A DNA stretch of 64,000 nt from Ostrinia nubilalis (taxonomy: Eukaryota; Arthropoda; Insecta; Lepidoptera; Crambidae): the NCBI RefSeq assembly GCF_963855985.1, contig NC_087096.1, positions 10,726,001-10,790,000 on the forward strand. The letters are read 5' to 3'. The number at the start of each line of letters is the position of its first letter. Position 1 is the stretch's first letter. Shown here piece by piece: positions 1-13,500 of the stretch. Both the position numbers and the translations under genes were made by a program. Under the pieces are notes generated by a model. That model saw only the letters and a list, made by a program, of their open reading frames with translations. It was not told the origin of the DNA and did not search any database.

Positions 1-450
1 TGAATATCCATTACAATGGCGGCGTCTAAATAGCTAAAATATTCCAGTAGGCACCTACATAAGTATAACTTGGCACGTAGTACGTGTAGAAGAGTCTGGA
101 CGTTGCAAAGAAAGAACTTTGATGTCGTGCAGGGCTGGCTACCACTACATAGCATGAAATAAATGTAGTTTAACGTAATCAAAATACCTACGGGTTAAAA
201 AAACCGACCAAGATTTGTCTCATCGTCATCTAAATTGATCTTCGTTTTGATTTTTAATTAATAATTAGCGGCGATGTAAGAAGAAAACACCTTCAACAAG
301 TTGAAGGGAAAGGAAATCCTTTCCTTCTAACATCAGTTTGACGAAAGCTCCTAAAAGTTCAATAAGTTACAGCTAAATATAATAAGAGACTAATTGTAAA
401 TGAAGAATGAGTTTGAACTTAATGGACAATACTTCGCAGTCCCACTTTAC

Positions 451-597
451 GTCCACTAGCAACCCTAGGCGTTGTAAGTCGCGTGTCGCGTCGACAGGCG
501 GGATGCCACCAGAATTAGACGCGTGCGCGAGCGCCTCCGCTAAAGGATTTGCGGCGGAGTGGCCCTCGTTGCGACGCGAATTGCTCGCTAATTCCGT
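451..597 (-). CDS. Possible single internal exon, unknown gene
   Basis: A GC-rich block lies in AT-rich DNA. On the minus strand it is bounded by an acceptor-like AG (598-599) and a donor GTAAAG (450-445). It is exactly 49 codons and open: TELASNSRRNEGHSAANPLA is followed by a stretch ending GIPPVDATRDLQRLGLLVD. I do not recognise the protein. No partner exon is visible upstream, and the polypyrimidine tract is poor. It could equally be a GC-rich regulatory island that happens to be open. Confidence 0.2.
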
Positions 598-599
598 CT

Positions 600-3500
600 G
601 CATTTCTATTTCAGGTTGCATTACACTTTGTGCGGTGACGTCGAGCGTTTAGCTCCTTTCATCCCACTTTTAATGCTACTTAAAATCAGCCAAAAGGATA
701 TTAACAAGAAAGAAGAAATCACCATTGATCAACTTCCAAGATTCTATCTCTTAATTAAAGAAAAAAAAAATTTTAGTCTATTTTTGTACGAGTTACCTAA
801 ACAGGGTGTTAAGTGGCCGATACTTTTGGATCAGATCGGGGGGACATCTATGCGATAATTTCCAATCTTGTATCTTATGTGTGGAAACAACTTTTTTAGC
901 CAAAAAAATATTTTGATCGTAACAAGGGGTATTGACTCCTAGTCAACAATTCCACACCTTACCTACATGGTAGCTGTTACGTATTCAAATTCCGCGAGCT
1001 TAGCAAGTTGGCGAGCCAAACCTGTATGCAGCTGGAGCGAGCCCTTGAACCGTAGCGGGCTGGCCTTGTGACCTATTGCGGCCTTGCGCGCGCGCAGGTG
1101 AGAACCGCATAATTGTGCATTAATTGAGCCGCAACTGCGATATGCTTACGCGCTAGGGATGCACCGGAACGAATTTGAATCGATAACAATATGACGTGTT
1201 ATTGAAAGATTTTTATTGATTCGTCGAACTGAATACTTAATATTATACTAATTTATGGTACAAGATTGACAGATTTTAATTTAACTACCTAGTTGATAGT
1301 TTACTTTCATAGCTTACTACATTATTATGAGATCTGACGCTATATTTGTTAGTTAATATTATTGACGACTCATGAAATGGAAAAAGAGATAAGAAATTAA
1401 CAAATGATGACAGTTAACTCTACAAATTCATAAAAATGATTTTGTGATTCTGAAAACCACCATATTGACATATAATAGACAACACATCGATTTTATCGTC
1501 GTTCTTATGACAATGTTCAAATTGCCTGGACATCTCTATTGTGCGTTAAATTGACCTGCTATACTTATGTGCGTTGACTCACCTGGCACATAGTTTTATT
1601 GGACATGTGATGCCGTAACATGTGGGATGACTATTTCTGTATTTTCCATACGTAGTGACAAAAAAAGGATTAATATACTCGCTTACTGAAAATCGATATG
1701 CTCTTTCCTGCAGTCGAAACCTTTTTAAATTCCTTTCTATCCATGTACTATGTACTTACCTACTTAATTTAACTGCGCATGCGGTTATCTTACAAGACAT
1801 TTATACCTATTATGGGAAACGCGAAAGTATTTAGAGCTATTATAGTTTCTTAAAATACTCATTTTGCTAACCACAACCTGATATGTGACCACTTTAGCGC
1901 TACATTCACTTTTTAAATTAAAGATTAATAGGCTTGACATTTTATCTTAATCGTTCATTGCTTTTTAATATAATTATCGATAGGTACGAATAAAAAAATA
2001 TTTTCCTCGTTGTAGTGGAATCGAAGGTGTAATAAATATGGCCGATTTTAATAACAATGCTAATGACGTCACGTTTAAAAATGATAAAAACAAAAGCATA
2101 AATCCAAGTGCAAACATTGGTACACGTTTATTGGCCATCCGAACCAAACGATATCGATCGCGCGACACTTGCCCCGGCAAACACAAACAATGTGGTGACG
2201 CGCGACTTCACTTGAACTATAGATAACGCGTCGCGTGTCTGGGGTACCTACATCAGATAAACGCATCTAGAGTTGGAGACGGACACTGGAAAGAAAAAAC
2301 GATCATTCATAAGTATCTTGTTATGTACATGTAGTTATGTACGTATGTATAAGCTCGCAATTACACCGGTGGGCGCTTAATAAATCAGTTTACGTTCGAC
2401 CGCTGGCTTATTGCTACGTACCTATCACTGGCGACGAGGATGGGATAAATGGCCCTGATGGGGGAAAAACGATCATTAATAAAGGTATCTTGGAGTTGCA
2501 AAAAGTAGCATATTTCACTTTAATGGCTTGTTTATGTGACTCTCCTCACTCAAATATTTAGGGAATATCCTGTAGATCTACAAATCATGAGTACTTAGTC
2601 TTGTGAAAAATGATCCCAATTTCAATAGAGGCAATAACCCTTTTACTATCCAAATAATTTAGATTCCTTCATAAACCTTTCAGAGATATTTTGAGCTTTT
2701 GTAAGCTCTCGTACTTTTTACAAGTTGATGAAACCAAAGTGGAATTATTCGTGTCTCTACCTCGAGATATGGTCAAGATATGGTTTTTTAACATCCCCTG
2801 ATTATTTTAAAACAAATTGCGATTGGCATCTCGTTTGTTACTGACAAAAAACTGTATAGGTGCTTCATTTTCAATTATTTGTACTTCCTAATAAGATACT
2901 TCTACCTTCCATGCACATTTCAAACCACGGCCAGCTTTATGTCTCAGTGAGCGTTTCTTCTCTTACCTCAACAGATATACTTATTACCAAAATAAAGCAC
3001 GCCAGCCGCTCTACTCCCATGTCATCTTCCTTATTCTTAACATAATAAGATTCAAAATGTCATTCCTGTATAGCAAACGTGCGTTTGCGGTGTTCGTCGG
3101 CGTCAAACAATGAAATGTTTGCAAGAGATAGCCTGCTATCGCCTGGGAACCTCAAACAGGCGGGTCCGACCGCGTGCCACCGCCTCTGCTGGTCTCACCC
3201 ATATGGGGAAATACCTCTTAATTAGAGTTTTATGGAAACACTTCGTTCCCATGACGGTGCACGCCATAGAAGGCAGTGTGAGCTTTACTTAGTAAGATAA
3301 TGGCGAAAATCATTTTAGTTTGTAGAATTCCAAGATTTTAATGAGTAGTGTCATTATGCATAGGTATGGTGACGTGAGTAATATAAAAATTCATTCAAGT
3401 ACGAGGTAGGCACTTACGTCCTACTTTTTTTGCCCTCAAGTTTTCCTACTTACATAAAAGTAAAGCCAATTTTCAAGTAAATTTAATAGCACACGCAACA

Positions 3501-5385
3501 TTTAAGCATGTAGATTTTTAATTGCAACGAATTAATGACTAAAGTGCTCTAACTTACCACACACAACATGTGTAGTAAGGACTTGAATTAATGCAGTCAT
3601 CCGGTGTAAAATTTACTGTGCGAATTCCAGTACATTTGATTATCTACAGGGGAGCATTGTGGCCGTTTATTTGTTGCATAAATAGCTCAAAATTTACGAG
3701 CCGCAGCAGACAATGTTAGCCGTGGCTACTGCCTTTTGTCTCTGTCCAACGTAACAATGTTGGGGAGGATAGAAGATTAGTTTAACCTGCAACAGCTGGG
3801 TAGCGAATGGTCTGTCAAAAAACCATGGGGGTCGGATAGATATCGAGGAAAATTAAAACATTTCACTTTCATGTTTCTTTTCGTAATTATATTATCATGT
3901 CAGGCAGTTGTATCAATTTGCTTTTTGGTTTTTTAAAATAAGTAAGTTCAATAGATAGATCAAAATTGATTTATCAGGCAAATTACCTAAAATTATTCCT
4001 TTCGATGATATTTCTGCATATTGTTAAAAAAGTTTATACCAGACACTTCAATGTATATTAGGAAAAAATTACCTGCGTCCCAATAATATGCGCTCTTTGT
4101 AAGTAATATTTAGCTTTTCAGGCTTTACGGACCCCTACGATAACGCAAGGGTTAAAGCAACAGTTTGAGGGAGAGCACTCCGTGGACGTTGCATGGTGTC
4201 GGAATTAATTTGACGGGCGTCGGAAATGCATTATTTGGTATGCAGCGGGCTGCTGACGTGTCCGGCTGCAAGTTGTGTGCTCATCTCAACGGCAACGTTA
4301 TTCTTGGGAGGCATAGTATGCATAATACCGAAATTGTTTACTTGAGCACTGAATACTTATTCTAGAAGTCTGTAGAATCAGATTTTAATATATGGTTGCA
4401 GTCTACTGCTCCTGACTGATTTAATGAGATTTCCATAAATCTAATTAAAGCTTTTATATAGTAGGTAATATTCTTAGCCTGCGTTGCACTATAATAATGA
4501 AATGATGAAAGTTAAGGTAATGCAATTCAGCCTTAGATCTTTCTTCATGAGATTCATGAGAACTCCTGCCAATTGAAGGTTAACACTAAAATATTATATG
4601 TCAGTGTGCGAACCAAAGCAGTCTCCTACGTCTATCTAATAAAGTAACGAGTAAACACACATGGCAACACTAAACACCGTGATGTACAATATCCTTTACA
4701 TGAGCTCTTTGAACAAGCTCATGGTTTGCAAGCGGGGCCGATCCACGGAAGGCATCAATATACTTAGCACCTTATTGATGCTCCTGAGTATTTGCATTGA
4801 ATATCTAACGCGTTTTATCGCTAATTTTAAATCGGTCCACATGTCTTCCATAGTTTTTCTTGTACCCTTTTTACTTAAATTGCTGCTTTTACTGCAACGG
4901 TTAGTTTGAGTATAGATCACAAACTAAAATTAACTGTTTGATGTTGTGAAAAGTTTGAAATTGTATTTCTTTGGATTCTATCAAAAACTTGGTCCTTGTC
5001 TTGTTTAAACATTAGCTGCTCTGCTCCAAGACCTTCTTCAAGATGCTGTTTTGCATCCTGCAAGTTTTCATACTAAGCCATAGTATTCTTTTGAACACGA
5101 TGTCGAAAATTGGACTGTCTCTGCAGCTAATAAAAAAATCTACCGTATAATATCCTAACATGCTTGTCAACTGAAGACGAATCCCAACGAGCCGGTACTT
5201 CTTTACGGAATGCAACAATCGAGTTGCGCGAGCGCAGACCACAGGTGCGAGCGCACCTGCCGACCGCTCGTGCGACAGCCGATGCGATGCAGGATCGATA
5301 TACCTGATCAATCGATTAGGCGCTCCGCAAATGTTAGGCTTGTTGCCGACAAAACAAACCTCCGACCAGTATTTTAATTTATACC
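600..5385. other. Gene-poor AT-rich DNA
   Basis: No gene recognised. GC-rich islands lie at about 1010-1160, 2130-2240 (with TGACGTCA-like sequence near 2064) and 5220-5340. The last carries a CAGGTG and inverted CACCTG E-box pair (5242-5259). Open frames at 2038-2226 and 4661-4909 have no family resemblance. Confidence 0.5.
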
Positions 5386-5388
5386 AAG

Positions 5389-5437
5389 TAGCTTTTGCCC
5401 ACGGCTTCGCTTGCGTGAAATTCAGTTTATCACAGAA
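5389..5437 (+). repeat. Short retroposon tail fragment
   Basis: 'agcttttgcccacggcttcg' followed by 'cttgcgtgaaattcagttta' is a decayed head of the family seen at 56405 and 61075. Confidence 0.6.
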
Positions 5438-5804
5438 AGACCAGACCAGCTTACTTTATTTAGTGAAAGGATATTTGATAGTGGGTTAGCAAGTAGGATA
5501 GGAGGTAGTACGATTATAATGAGAGTGAGACCAATTACCATTGATCATTGGTGGTGTCAAATCCTATTTAAGACTACTCTCTATCATCAAAAGATGCATA
5601 AAAGATGGGAAATCACAGTTGTCGAATGCTCTTGGGGTCCAGCTGAAGTGCTTATTGGTTAATGTGGTGAAAACAAAAATAGAAACGGGAACAATAACAA
5701 GCGAGATAAATAAAAATTAATATCTTCTGTCTTCGACAAAAACAAACGAAGACCAAACATTATTACTCGTACTATGACGTTTGAGGGCGACTACAAATAA
5801 CGTC

Positions 5805-5914
5805 CAGTTGCACCACCTTAACTTAAAACAGTAACTTTAAATAACCGGTGTTTTTGTATGGAGTTTGACAGACTTTTTGACGTTTGTTATAGTTAAATTA
5901 AGATGGTGCAACTG
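5805..5914. mobile_element. Small MITE (about 110 bp)
   Basis: Inverted ends CAGTTGCACCACCTTAACTT and CAGTTGCACCATCTTAATTT enclose a short AT-rich core. No clear target duplication; one of the common 'CAGTTGCACCA' lepidopteran MITEs. Confidence 0.6.
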
Positions 5915-6429
5915 AGCCTAAGTTTGCGCTCTACCTTTCCACTTACCACATTTGATAACTCGATCGATTAAACTTCTCACGGCGTATTAAAACCCTGTTA
6001 ACATTATCAGATTGTTAACAATTTCGTTTGCTGCCGTTTTGCGATAATTATCTAATGTCAAATGTTGATGACGTTTCAATAAAACATGTTAACACCTTCA
6101 CAGCTAATTACGGCATTTTAATTTAATATTTCTCATTCGTCAAATATTATTATAACAATCTTCATCGTAACCTTTTTGATTTCTTCTATTTGTAACCTTC
6201 AATGGGTGCACATTCTTTCTTTTAAGATGTCTAAACCTGGGTAATAGAATCATTTTGTATCCACGTAAGTCTGTTGTCACATAATTATTTGAACTTAAGA
6301 AGATTTCAGTAAACAGTAAACTTTACAGATACAGATTACTTCATTAATATAAGTAGCCAAAGTACGAGTAAACCAAACTAATCCAACCTAACACTAGCAG
6401 CCATTGTCGAGAGTAACCGGTCGTCCACC

Positions 6430-6605
6430 GGATAATAAACGTGCGGCGCGGCCCGTGCGGAACGCTTGCGGTTTCCGAGTCGGAAGCGGCGCGATTACGG
6501 CCCGGGCCCGTAACGATCGGAGCGCGTTGTGACCGAGATCGCGGCACTTACCTTTATCGGTCGGCTGGGCTAATTTGTCTGCGACCGCGCGGCATTAGTT
6601 TTGCT
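6430..6605. promoter_or_regulatory. GC-rich island, function unknown
   Basis: Strongly GC-rich, repeat-free sequence containing several CGATCGG/CGGTCGG motifs, between AT-rich flanks; a similar motif-bearing patch lies at 7318-7400 (GATCGGCG, ATCGGTCGGCGG). Neither has a convincing coding frame. Composition suggests a regulatory element or a CpG-type island. Confidence 0.2.
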
Positions 6606-6763
6606 CGGTGTTGCAGTACCTACCAGACGGTAAATAGATAGATAGAACACGCTTACATAAAGAAAAGGAACAGAAAGAAATACCTACACAAAAGTTACGG
6701 CACAATTTAGGCGGTCTCATTGCTATAAAGCGATCTCTTCCACGACAGCCTAGATATTTATAC

Positions 6764-6975
6764 ACCTCATCATCATCATCATTTTCAGCCATAGGACGTC
6801 CACTGCTAAACATATGCCGATCATTGTGGAAATCATTCACAATGGCTGGTTGGTGGCGGCCTGTATCCAGCGCCTTCCCGCTACCTTTATGAGGTCGTAG
6901 GTCCACCTTGTGGGTGGACGTCCTACACTGCGCTTTCCAGTACGATGCCTCCACTCCAGAACCTTGCTGCCCATT
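6764..6975 (-). mobile_element. RTE retrotransposon 3' fragment
   Basis: Reading on the minus strand it passes through 'ggtggacctacgacctcata', 'ggaagg', 'ccagccattgtgaatgattt' and 'cagtggacgtcctatggctg' to a (GAT)n tail (6767-6782). The tail and sequence are those of the widespread lepidopteran RTE family; the copy is 5'-truncated. Confidence 0.75.
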
Positions 6976-7099
6976 TATATACCTAGGAAGATTTATTTGT
7001 CTACGTCTAGCTAGTAGCGAACAATATTCGAGAATTTTAAGAGGGCCCCTGTGCTTACTTAGGTCAATAATCGTCACTAACTCACTGGCTACGAATCAT

Positions 7100-10000
7100 C
7101 TAGGACTCTCTCGATTGCTTTATGCTTTACGTTGCCGCTAAAAAAGATATTACATCAACAGGTCCTTCTAGGACTACTTAGTTGTTTATTATGCTTTTCA
7201 TTAACACCTGCAGTAGTTCCAGCGATAAGAAGTCGACCATTTCAAATTGTGATAATACATTGTGTGTATTAGCATAGTCAATTCAAGCAACAATAGTCAA
7301 ATAGTTCCCACCTCGTCTGCTATAACGATCGGCGCTTGCGGCTGTCAGATCGCCGCTCATTTTATCGGTCGGCGGACGGTCTCGGCCTGACGATCAGTCT
7401 ACTGTGTCTAATGAGGTTCATGTTACAATTTCAAACAACTCCTTGTTATAAATTTACAAAGTTATACAATTTGTTTTAGATAGTTATATTTTTTCTTTTT
7501 ATTCTTTAATGCCACATAAATAGACACCTACATAATGCCATCATAAAGCACTCTCTTAAATGTTGTTGAAGAAACCAGCTTTCGTCAATTTTCATATTAC
7601 AAAGTAGATTGGTACGCAGCGTCATCTGATCGCATTGCGAAATACAACAATGAAAATTACCAGTTTCGCGCACCTGTCATCTGAGTCGTTCTATCTGTAG
7701 TTTTTTCAAATATCTCAGTCAAAAAACTGAACAATAATGAACATTTTGAGCATTTACTGTTGGTATTATGACGTGTAAATATTCGAGGTTTTTGTGTGGA
7801 CGAGTCCCGCAGGTGCGCGCGCATTCTACAAGCTCTGCTTCCGCGTCTTCCCGCCTCATTAATACTGCAACACATGAATCGATTCAAAGTACGCGCCAAT
7901 TACTGCCACGCTGCCACTACAGTAAAAGTAGGATTGGTTATTGATTTTCCGTAAGGAATCCCAAGTTCTAATGCGGCTGCTTGTACTATCTGTTAAGCAT
8001 AGCTATATTCAAATAAGCTCACATCATTAAGACCACTGCCAAACATTGGACTCGCTCGTAAACTTCCAGATACAAACGACCGCATCCAAAAAGTTGCTCT
8101 AACCTTTATACTATTCTTCAGTGCAAGTATTCTAGCTATAATGTCTAAATTGTGAACTTTATTGTCCCAGTAGCCACCAAAAAAGCTCTAGTAAGAATTT
8201 CGGCGTTATACAAATCGATTAAAAAGCAAATCCCAGTACAGCACCATTTGTTACAATTACGACTTCCGATGGAGAATACCAGTCACGGTTGAGTGGGCGA
8301 AGGGAAAAAAGTGGCATAATCGGGAAATACCTAATCGTTGGATCGGCGCCGGCGCCGCTGCTAGCGACACCTCGAGCGTGACGCGTCGTGACCCCTGAAC
8401 GTGAAATATTGGGTATTCTAACACAAATTATAGAATATTGCAAGCATTATTGAAATATTACGGTAATATTCAATACTAATTGAATTGTTTGACGAGCTAC
8501 TTCTATCCAATGTAGTACCAGTAGACCATGACGGCAGCTTGACAGCTCCCTATCTTATGTAGAGTTTGTGCTGAACTTCTAAACATAATGTGGTAAATAA
8601 AGTAAACGTTTTGATACATGATCCCATTTTCTTAACATAAAGGTTGTCCCAAAAAGTAGTGTCAAGCTGAAGCCCAGAGGAAGAGCATCACTAGGACTTC
8701 GGCTTGACACTATTGTTTGGGACATCCTGTATAAAGCTAAGCTCATATTCAAAACAAATATATTGTGTGTGATATTGACAAAACTCATGTAAGTAACTGA
8801 CTATTTAGATACCATACCAAATCTGTCTTACAACTTATTTAAACGCTCAAAGATTACTTAGATCAGAGAAAATCAATTCAGTAGTATGAAGGTTATAGAA
8901 ATAATTTATCCACCAGTGACTTGAAGCACGTTCTGCTGACACTATCTCACGGTTGTAACTGACAAGTATCTTCATCTCATCTGTAACATCGTGTCGCGCA
9001 AAAAGCGTTTCACGGGAATCACAAAATCGATTCTCACCAATTCGGACGTTTGTATCGATCTCTCTATTGATCGCTGTTTGTTACAAATCCGGTATGCGGC
9101 TACTAAATAAAAAAGTCCTTTGAACGAGTTACGATGTGGGAAAGGATTTCGATTTTTTGTTTTCACACCGTAACTCAATGAAACATGTATATTTAAAGGC
9201 ATATTTATATTCTGCCGAGCAGCTACTTATTTCAATGAATAATTTAAGTTTATTTTCTTTCTACTTTAGTATTTTAATTATTGAACACATTACTATGCTA
9301 AAGCCTATAGTTAGCATAATCCTATAAACAAGCGTTTTACTGTCTGAAAGTGAAATATTTAGATGTAAAATCAATATTTATCTCCATATTTTATCAAAAC
9401 GTTTTAGTCCATAATTACTTAAATTACAAACACTTCACTCGCCTTTCTAAAATTCCTGGATCCAAAATTGAATGTGAGGTGGAATATGGCAACCCTATTA
9501 TCGGTTATTATAATGGGATGGACGCGCGGTGGCGCCTGCGCTCCGCTTCTGTAGTGTTTTAACAGCGGTTAACTCGGGATCATGCCAGGGTTGCGATATC
9601 AGGGAAAGATAAAAGATTTTTAAAGGAAGGAAGGTTAAATTATTATTTAAATGATTATCAAACTTTTTTCAGTACATCGCTCTATGTAGGTATACCTACT
9701 ATATCCCGCTAATAGTGTTTCAGAGTACTGTTGTGGCATACTAAAATGTTTTATAATGTTTTTGTTGTTGGTGCTCTACAATTCTATTATTGACAGTCAA
9801 AACACATGTTTATTGAAAAATATCATCATCTGCAACTAGTGTTTAGCTTCATACATCAAATAAAATATTAGCTATAAATCGCTCAGAAAATAATAAATAG
9901 TGCAAGGGCAGCGCCAATGCATGTACTAGCAATAAAATAAATTGATTCTAAAGCTATAACTCAACAAATTTATATAGATCATAAATTGAAAAATTAAGCT

Positions 10001-10100
10001 ATTAATTATTTCCATTCCACACGCCCAATAGCACAGAAAATACAATTTTCTCACGCAGAAATTAAAATTTAAATGCATTTAAAGCAAAACACAGCCCTAG
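7100..10100. other. Gene-poor DNA with small GC-rich islands
   Basis: No gene recognised. GC-rich patches at 7318-7400, 7800-7860 (CAGGTGCGCGCG), 8335-8400 and 9515-9580; one MITE at 8640-8729. The rest is AT-rich unique sequence. Confidence 0.5.
8640..8729. mobile_element. Tiny mariner-type MITE (90 bp)
   Basis: Inverted arms AGGTTGTCCCAAAAAGTAGT and AGGATGTCCCAAACAATAGT continue through GTCAAGCYGAAG, meeting around a roughly 25-bp core, with TA on each side. The ends match the 'CAGGRTGTCCCAAA' mariner-MITE group. Confidence 0.7.
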
Positions 10101-10160
10101 TAAAGTGATTAAAACCGCCGCCGCGCGTGCCCGCGGGCGCAGGCGCGCGTATATCACATT

Positions 10161-10589
10161 CCAATATAAATTAGTTTCGGCGGCTTGTGCCGAAAAATAC
10201 ACCGCCGGTAATTAGCCCGCGTTACTGTAACAGCTCCGACGGGTTCATAGAATATATTTAAAGGCCTTAGCCCGAGACGGGAACGGGATTAAATGGTACG
10301 AAATAAGGGTAAAGGTGCGTCGTGTTCAAGCGCTTGATTTAACAGCCCGAGTCGGGATTATATCGTAAGAAATAAGGGTAAAGGTAGGTACCTACGTCAT
10401 ACTTTAGCGCACGACATAACTTATAATAGGTATTCAAGCAAACGATATCCAATATAAGTTAGTTTCGGCGGCTTTTGCCGAAAAATGCACCGCCGGTAAT
10501 TAGCCTGCTAACAACTCCGGCGGGTTCATAAAATATATTTAATCTAAAGGCCTTAGCCCGAGACGGGATTATTCGTAAGAAATAAGGAC
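10161..10589. repeat. Duplicated module of about 150 bp, period about 288
   Basis: Copy A (10161-10312) and copy B (10449-10589) share CCAATATAARTTAGTTTCGG, a TTTCGGC/GCCGAAA stem, ACCGCCGGTAATTAGC, ACTCCGRCGGGTTCATARAA (with a small difference) and GGCCTTAGCCCGAGACGGGA. A partial third copy of the AGCCCGAG...CGTAAGAAATAAGGG part is at 10344-10386. It lacks coding capacity and terminal repeats. A duplicated regulatory module is one reading, an old repeat another. Confidence 0.75.
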
Positions 10590-10599
10590 GTACCTTTAG

Positions 10600-13500
10600 T
10601 AGTTATGTCGAGATTTTTGGCCCTTGAAAGGATTTGGCCAAAGATACTCATGAGCTAATAAGGCATGAATTTAATATTATTATCACCTGTTGTTCTTCAT
10701 AAGAGACAATGTCACCCTTGGTTGTTGAGCTAGACAAGAAAAATTAATGCTACCTAATAATTTTGTCCAAGCACTTTGAACAATGATAGAGTGATTGATT
10801 TTGGCAGAATGCCTCGAGTTCGAATTATCCTTTTGACCTGAATCTATATTTTTTAAATATTCTGCTAAAAAATCAAAAGATAAAGTTCCAATCTATGTTA
10901 ATCATAGTAAGAAACGAAGATTGATTCCTTAGGTATGGGTGCCAAAAAGTTTTTTTTAAATCATTTATTTAAAAAAAAACATTCTTTACTTAGAATCTTA
11001 GATGGACATAATATTGTGCTACGTACAAAGAAAGATAAATACATAATGGCACACGCAGTACAGTCTGCTTACGTATTAATTATAAGAAAAGCTTTACATG
11101 TAAGACGTTTGAACAGAAAGGCGCCGGACGCTAACAACATTCGTACGTATTATTAACGTATTGGATCGGAATTTACGATTGGTAATTGAAGAGTTCATTT
11201 TGAAGAACACAGCGGCCAGTAGTTTGACGCGCGCCGAAACGCACGCGATATTTGCGGGGCTCTATTCTTGACTCGATTACACTAACATTCGCAATTGAGT
11301 TACGTCATAGGCAAAACAACAACAACAGCAGCAAAATTATAAAAGGAAAAATAATCACAACAAAAATGCCTCTTATAAGCTAATAATTATAGTTACGGCA
11401 ATGGTTATACTCGTATTATTAAAATCGAGACGGAAAAAGTAGAAAAATAAAGCAATCAGTCGCATTAATCTAAATCTTACCATATTTATTCAAATGAGCG
11501 GAATCAACCCCTGGAAATAATTTTCTTCATTAACTATTCTTATATATTTTTGATTATTAATAGGCGGACTTTAAGACGCCAAGGGTTCGTTCTAGACTAT
11601 CTCTTAATCACGTCACATCAACAAGTCAGTTTTAGTCTCCACTGCAGAAGAACGGCTCTTTAATTTACCAGACTCAAATTATTGAGGATTTCCAGTACCT
11701 TGCCTTCACTTCCTATTCTAGGCTGTCTACTTAAATAAAATTAGAGCATTGTTCTACAGTAAAAGACGAGCGATGTCCAAATACGACCGGCGCATTTCGC
11801 GAAGGTGCGCTGCTGAAAGCGATCGCAATTTTTGCGTTTAGCCCGGGGCCACCGCCAAATTGCAGCCGCCGGCGTAATTGCGGGACCGTGTGGGAACACC
11901 GACCGATTTATTAAGATTTAATCGCGCCCAATTAAAATACGCACCGCGTTATTACAGAGCACCGAGCCGGCCAAGTGCGTGCCAATGCCAACAAAGAGGT
12001 TTCCGCTGTTAGCCGACTTTGAAGCCGTCAAACAATATTTTTTTAAACTGCACTTGGATTAGTGTTGATTACACAATTTATTGTTATCCACCTAAAGACC
12101 TCTAAATAGATCACAATCTTTTAAACGAAGCGTCAATCAGTTTTAGAAGGGTATTTTGCTTAGCACTACAAAAAATAAAATACAAATAAAACACTTCTGA
12201 CAAACTGGAAAAAAGTATTGCAGTTGACTACGAAACCCTAATAAAAACATGCAAATTCAATACACATCGGAGGGCGCCGGCGCACGCGCTACGCCGCTAC
12301 GCCGTAGCTCGTAGCGCGGCAATCTACGATAATTACTAGGGGCAGTGCAGCCGATCCGTTCTATGATGGATTCGTATTTGTAATAAATCACGCTATCTAC
12401 ACTTCATTGAAAAACGTGTTGCTATCATTAAATCGTATCAGACATAGACGATTAAAAATAATGAAATCGCTTTGTAATGTCGATGGATAAGTAGATTTAT
12501 TTTTCTATTGTTTCTTTTTCAACGTTTTTAGTTATAATAGTTTCTCTTTATTAAATTACGTTTTATTTATTAATGTGTTCTGGAAAATCGAAGTAAGTTA
12601 AATGAGTAATTCGTTCGGCAAAATAAAATTAGGAGGTGATTTTCCACGATTAAGGCGAGGCGATTTAAAATAACGTTAAACCACTCAAATACATTAATTT
12701 CATTAAACGCAACGTTAGGCTCTAACTGCAAGCAATCGAGAGAATTATTTTTAATCTGGATAGATGTTAATTCTATCTACGTAGGTATGAAAAGAATACA
12801 AATATTAATAACGCGAGTTTGTCCAGAAGTCTCTACGAACAACAATAACGTGACACTTTTTAACAGATATATCGTAATAAACATAATATCGGTCAAAAAG
12901 TGTGGCTGGAGAGATCGCGAGATAGCCTTCCCACGACAAAGGGACCTCCCCGGCGCGCATACATTACACGCAGCGGGCCACACGCACGCCCGACTAGACC
13001 TAATCGGAATTACCCCTAATTGTTGGAGAACACTCTGAACTGCTGTTAACGCCTTGGTTAACACGGTGACGTGGAGTTAACGCGCTTAGTTTAATCACAC
13101 ATTTATGCAATGATTCTATTTTTCATTAAGAGCAATCTAGCTTAATAGAGTCGTGATGTTTTAAATAAAATATGGTATGGCTGATATCGTCATAAGCCAA
13201 ATAAGGTGAATGTACTTAAGTATCAGTGCTAGCTATTGACGATCGCCTAGATTCGACAGTGTAAACATAACATTGTTAGTAGAATTCATATAAGATAAAC
13301 GTAACCCATAATAACAACGCCTTATCGCGTTCGTGGGTATGCTAGTAATGAAATTACTGACTTTATCGTTAACCTAAATAATAGACCTAAAATGCCTTCG
13401 TAGGGTTATAGGAAACCATATCGCGCTCTTTTTACAAATGTTTCAAGATGAATTAGAAAAGAACTCTCAGTTTTTAACCGACTTTATAATTTTTCTTAGC

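Noticed and set aside
2038..2226. 62-codon frame starting MADFNNNAND
   Set aside because: Low-complexity start, no family, no splice support; more likely a regulatory island that is open by chance.
4661..4909. Hydrophobic 82-codon frame that looked like a receptor transmembrane fragment
   Set aside because: No conserved motif of insect odorant or gustatory receptors, no flanking exons.
6595..7077. 160-codon minus-strand frame as a gene
   Set aside because: Most of it translates an RTE 3' region in a non-coding frame, including the (GAT)n tail as a run of Asp.
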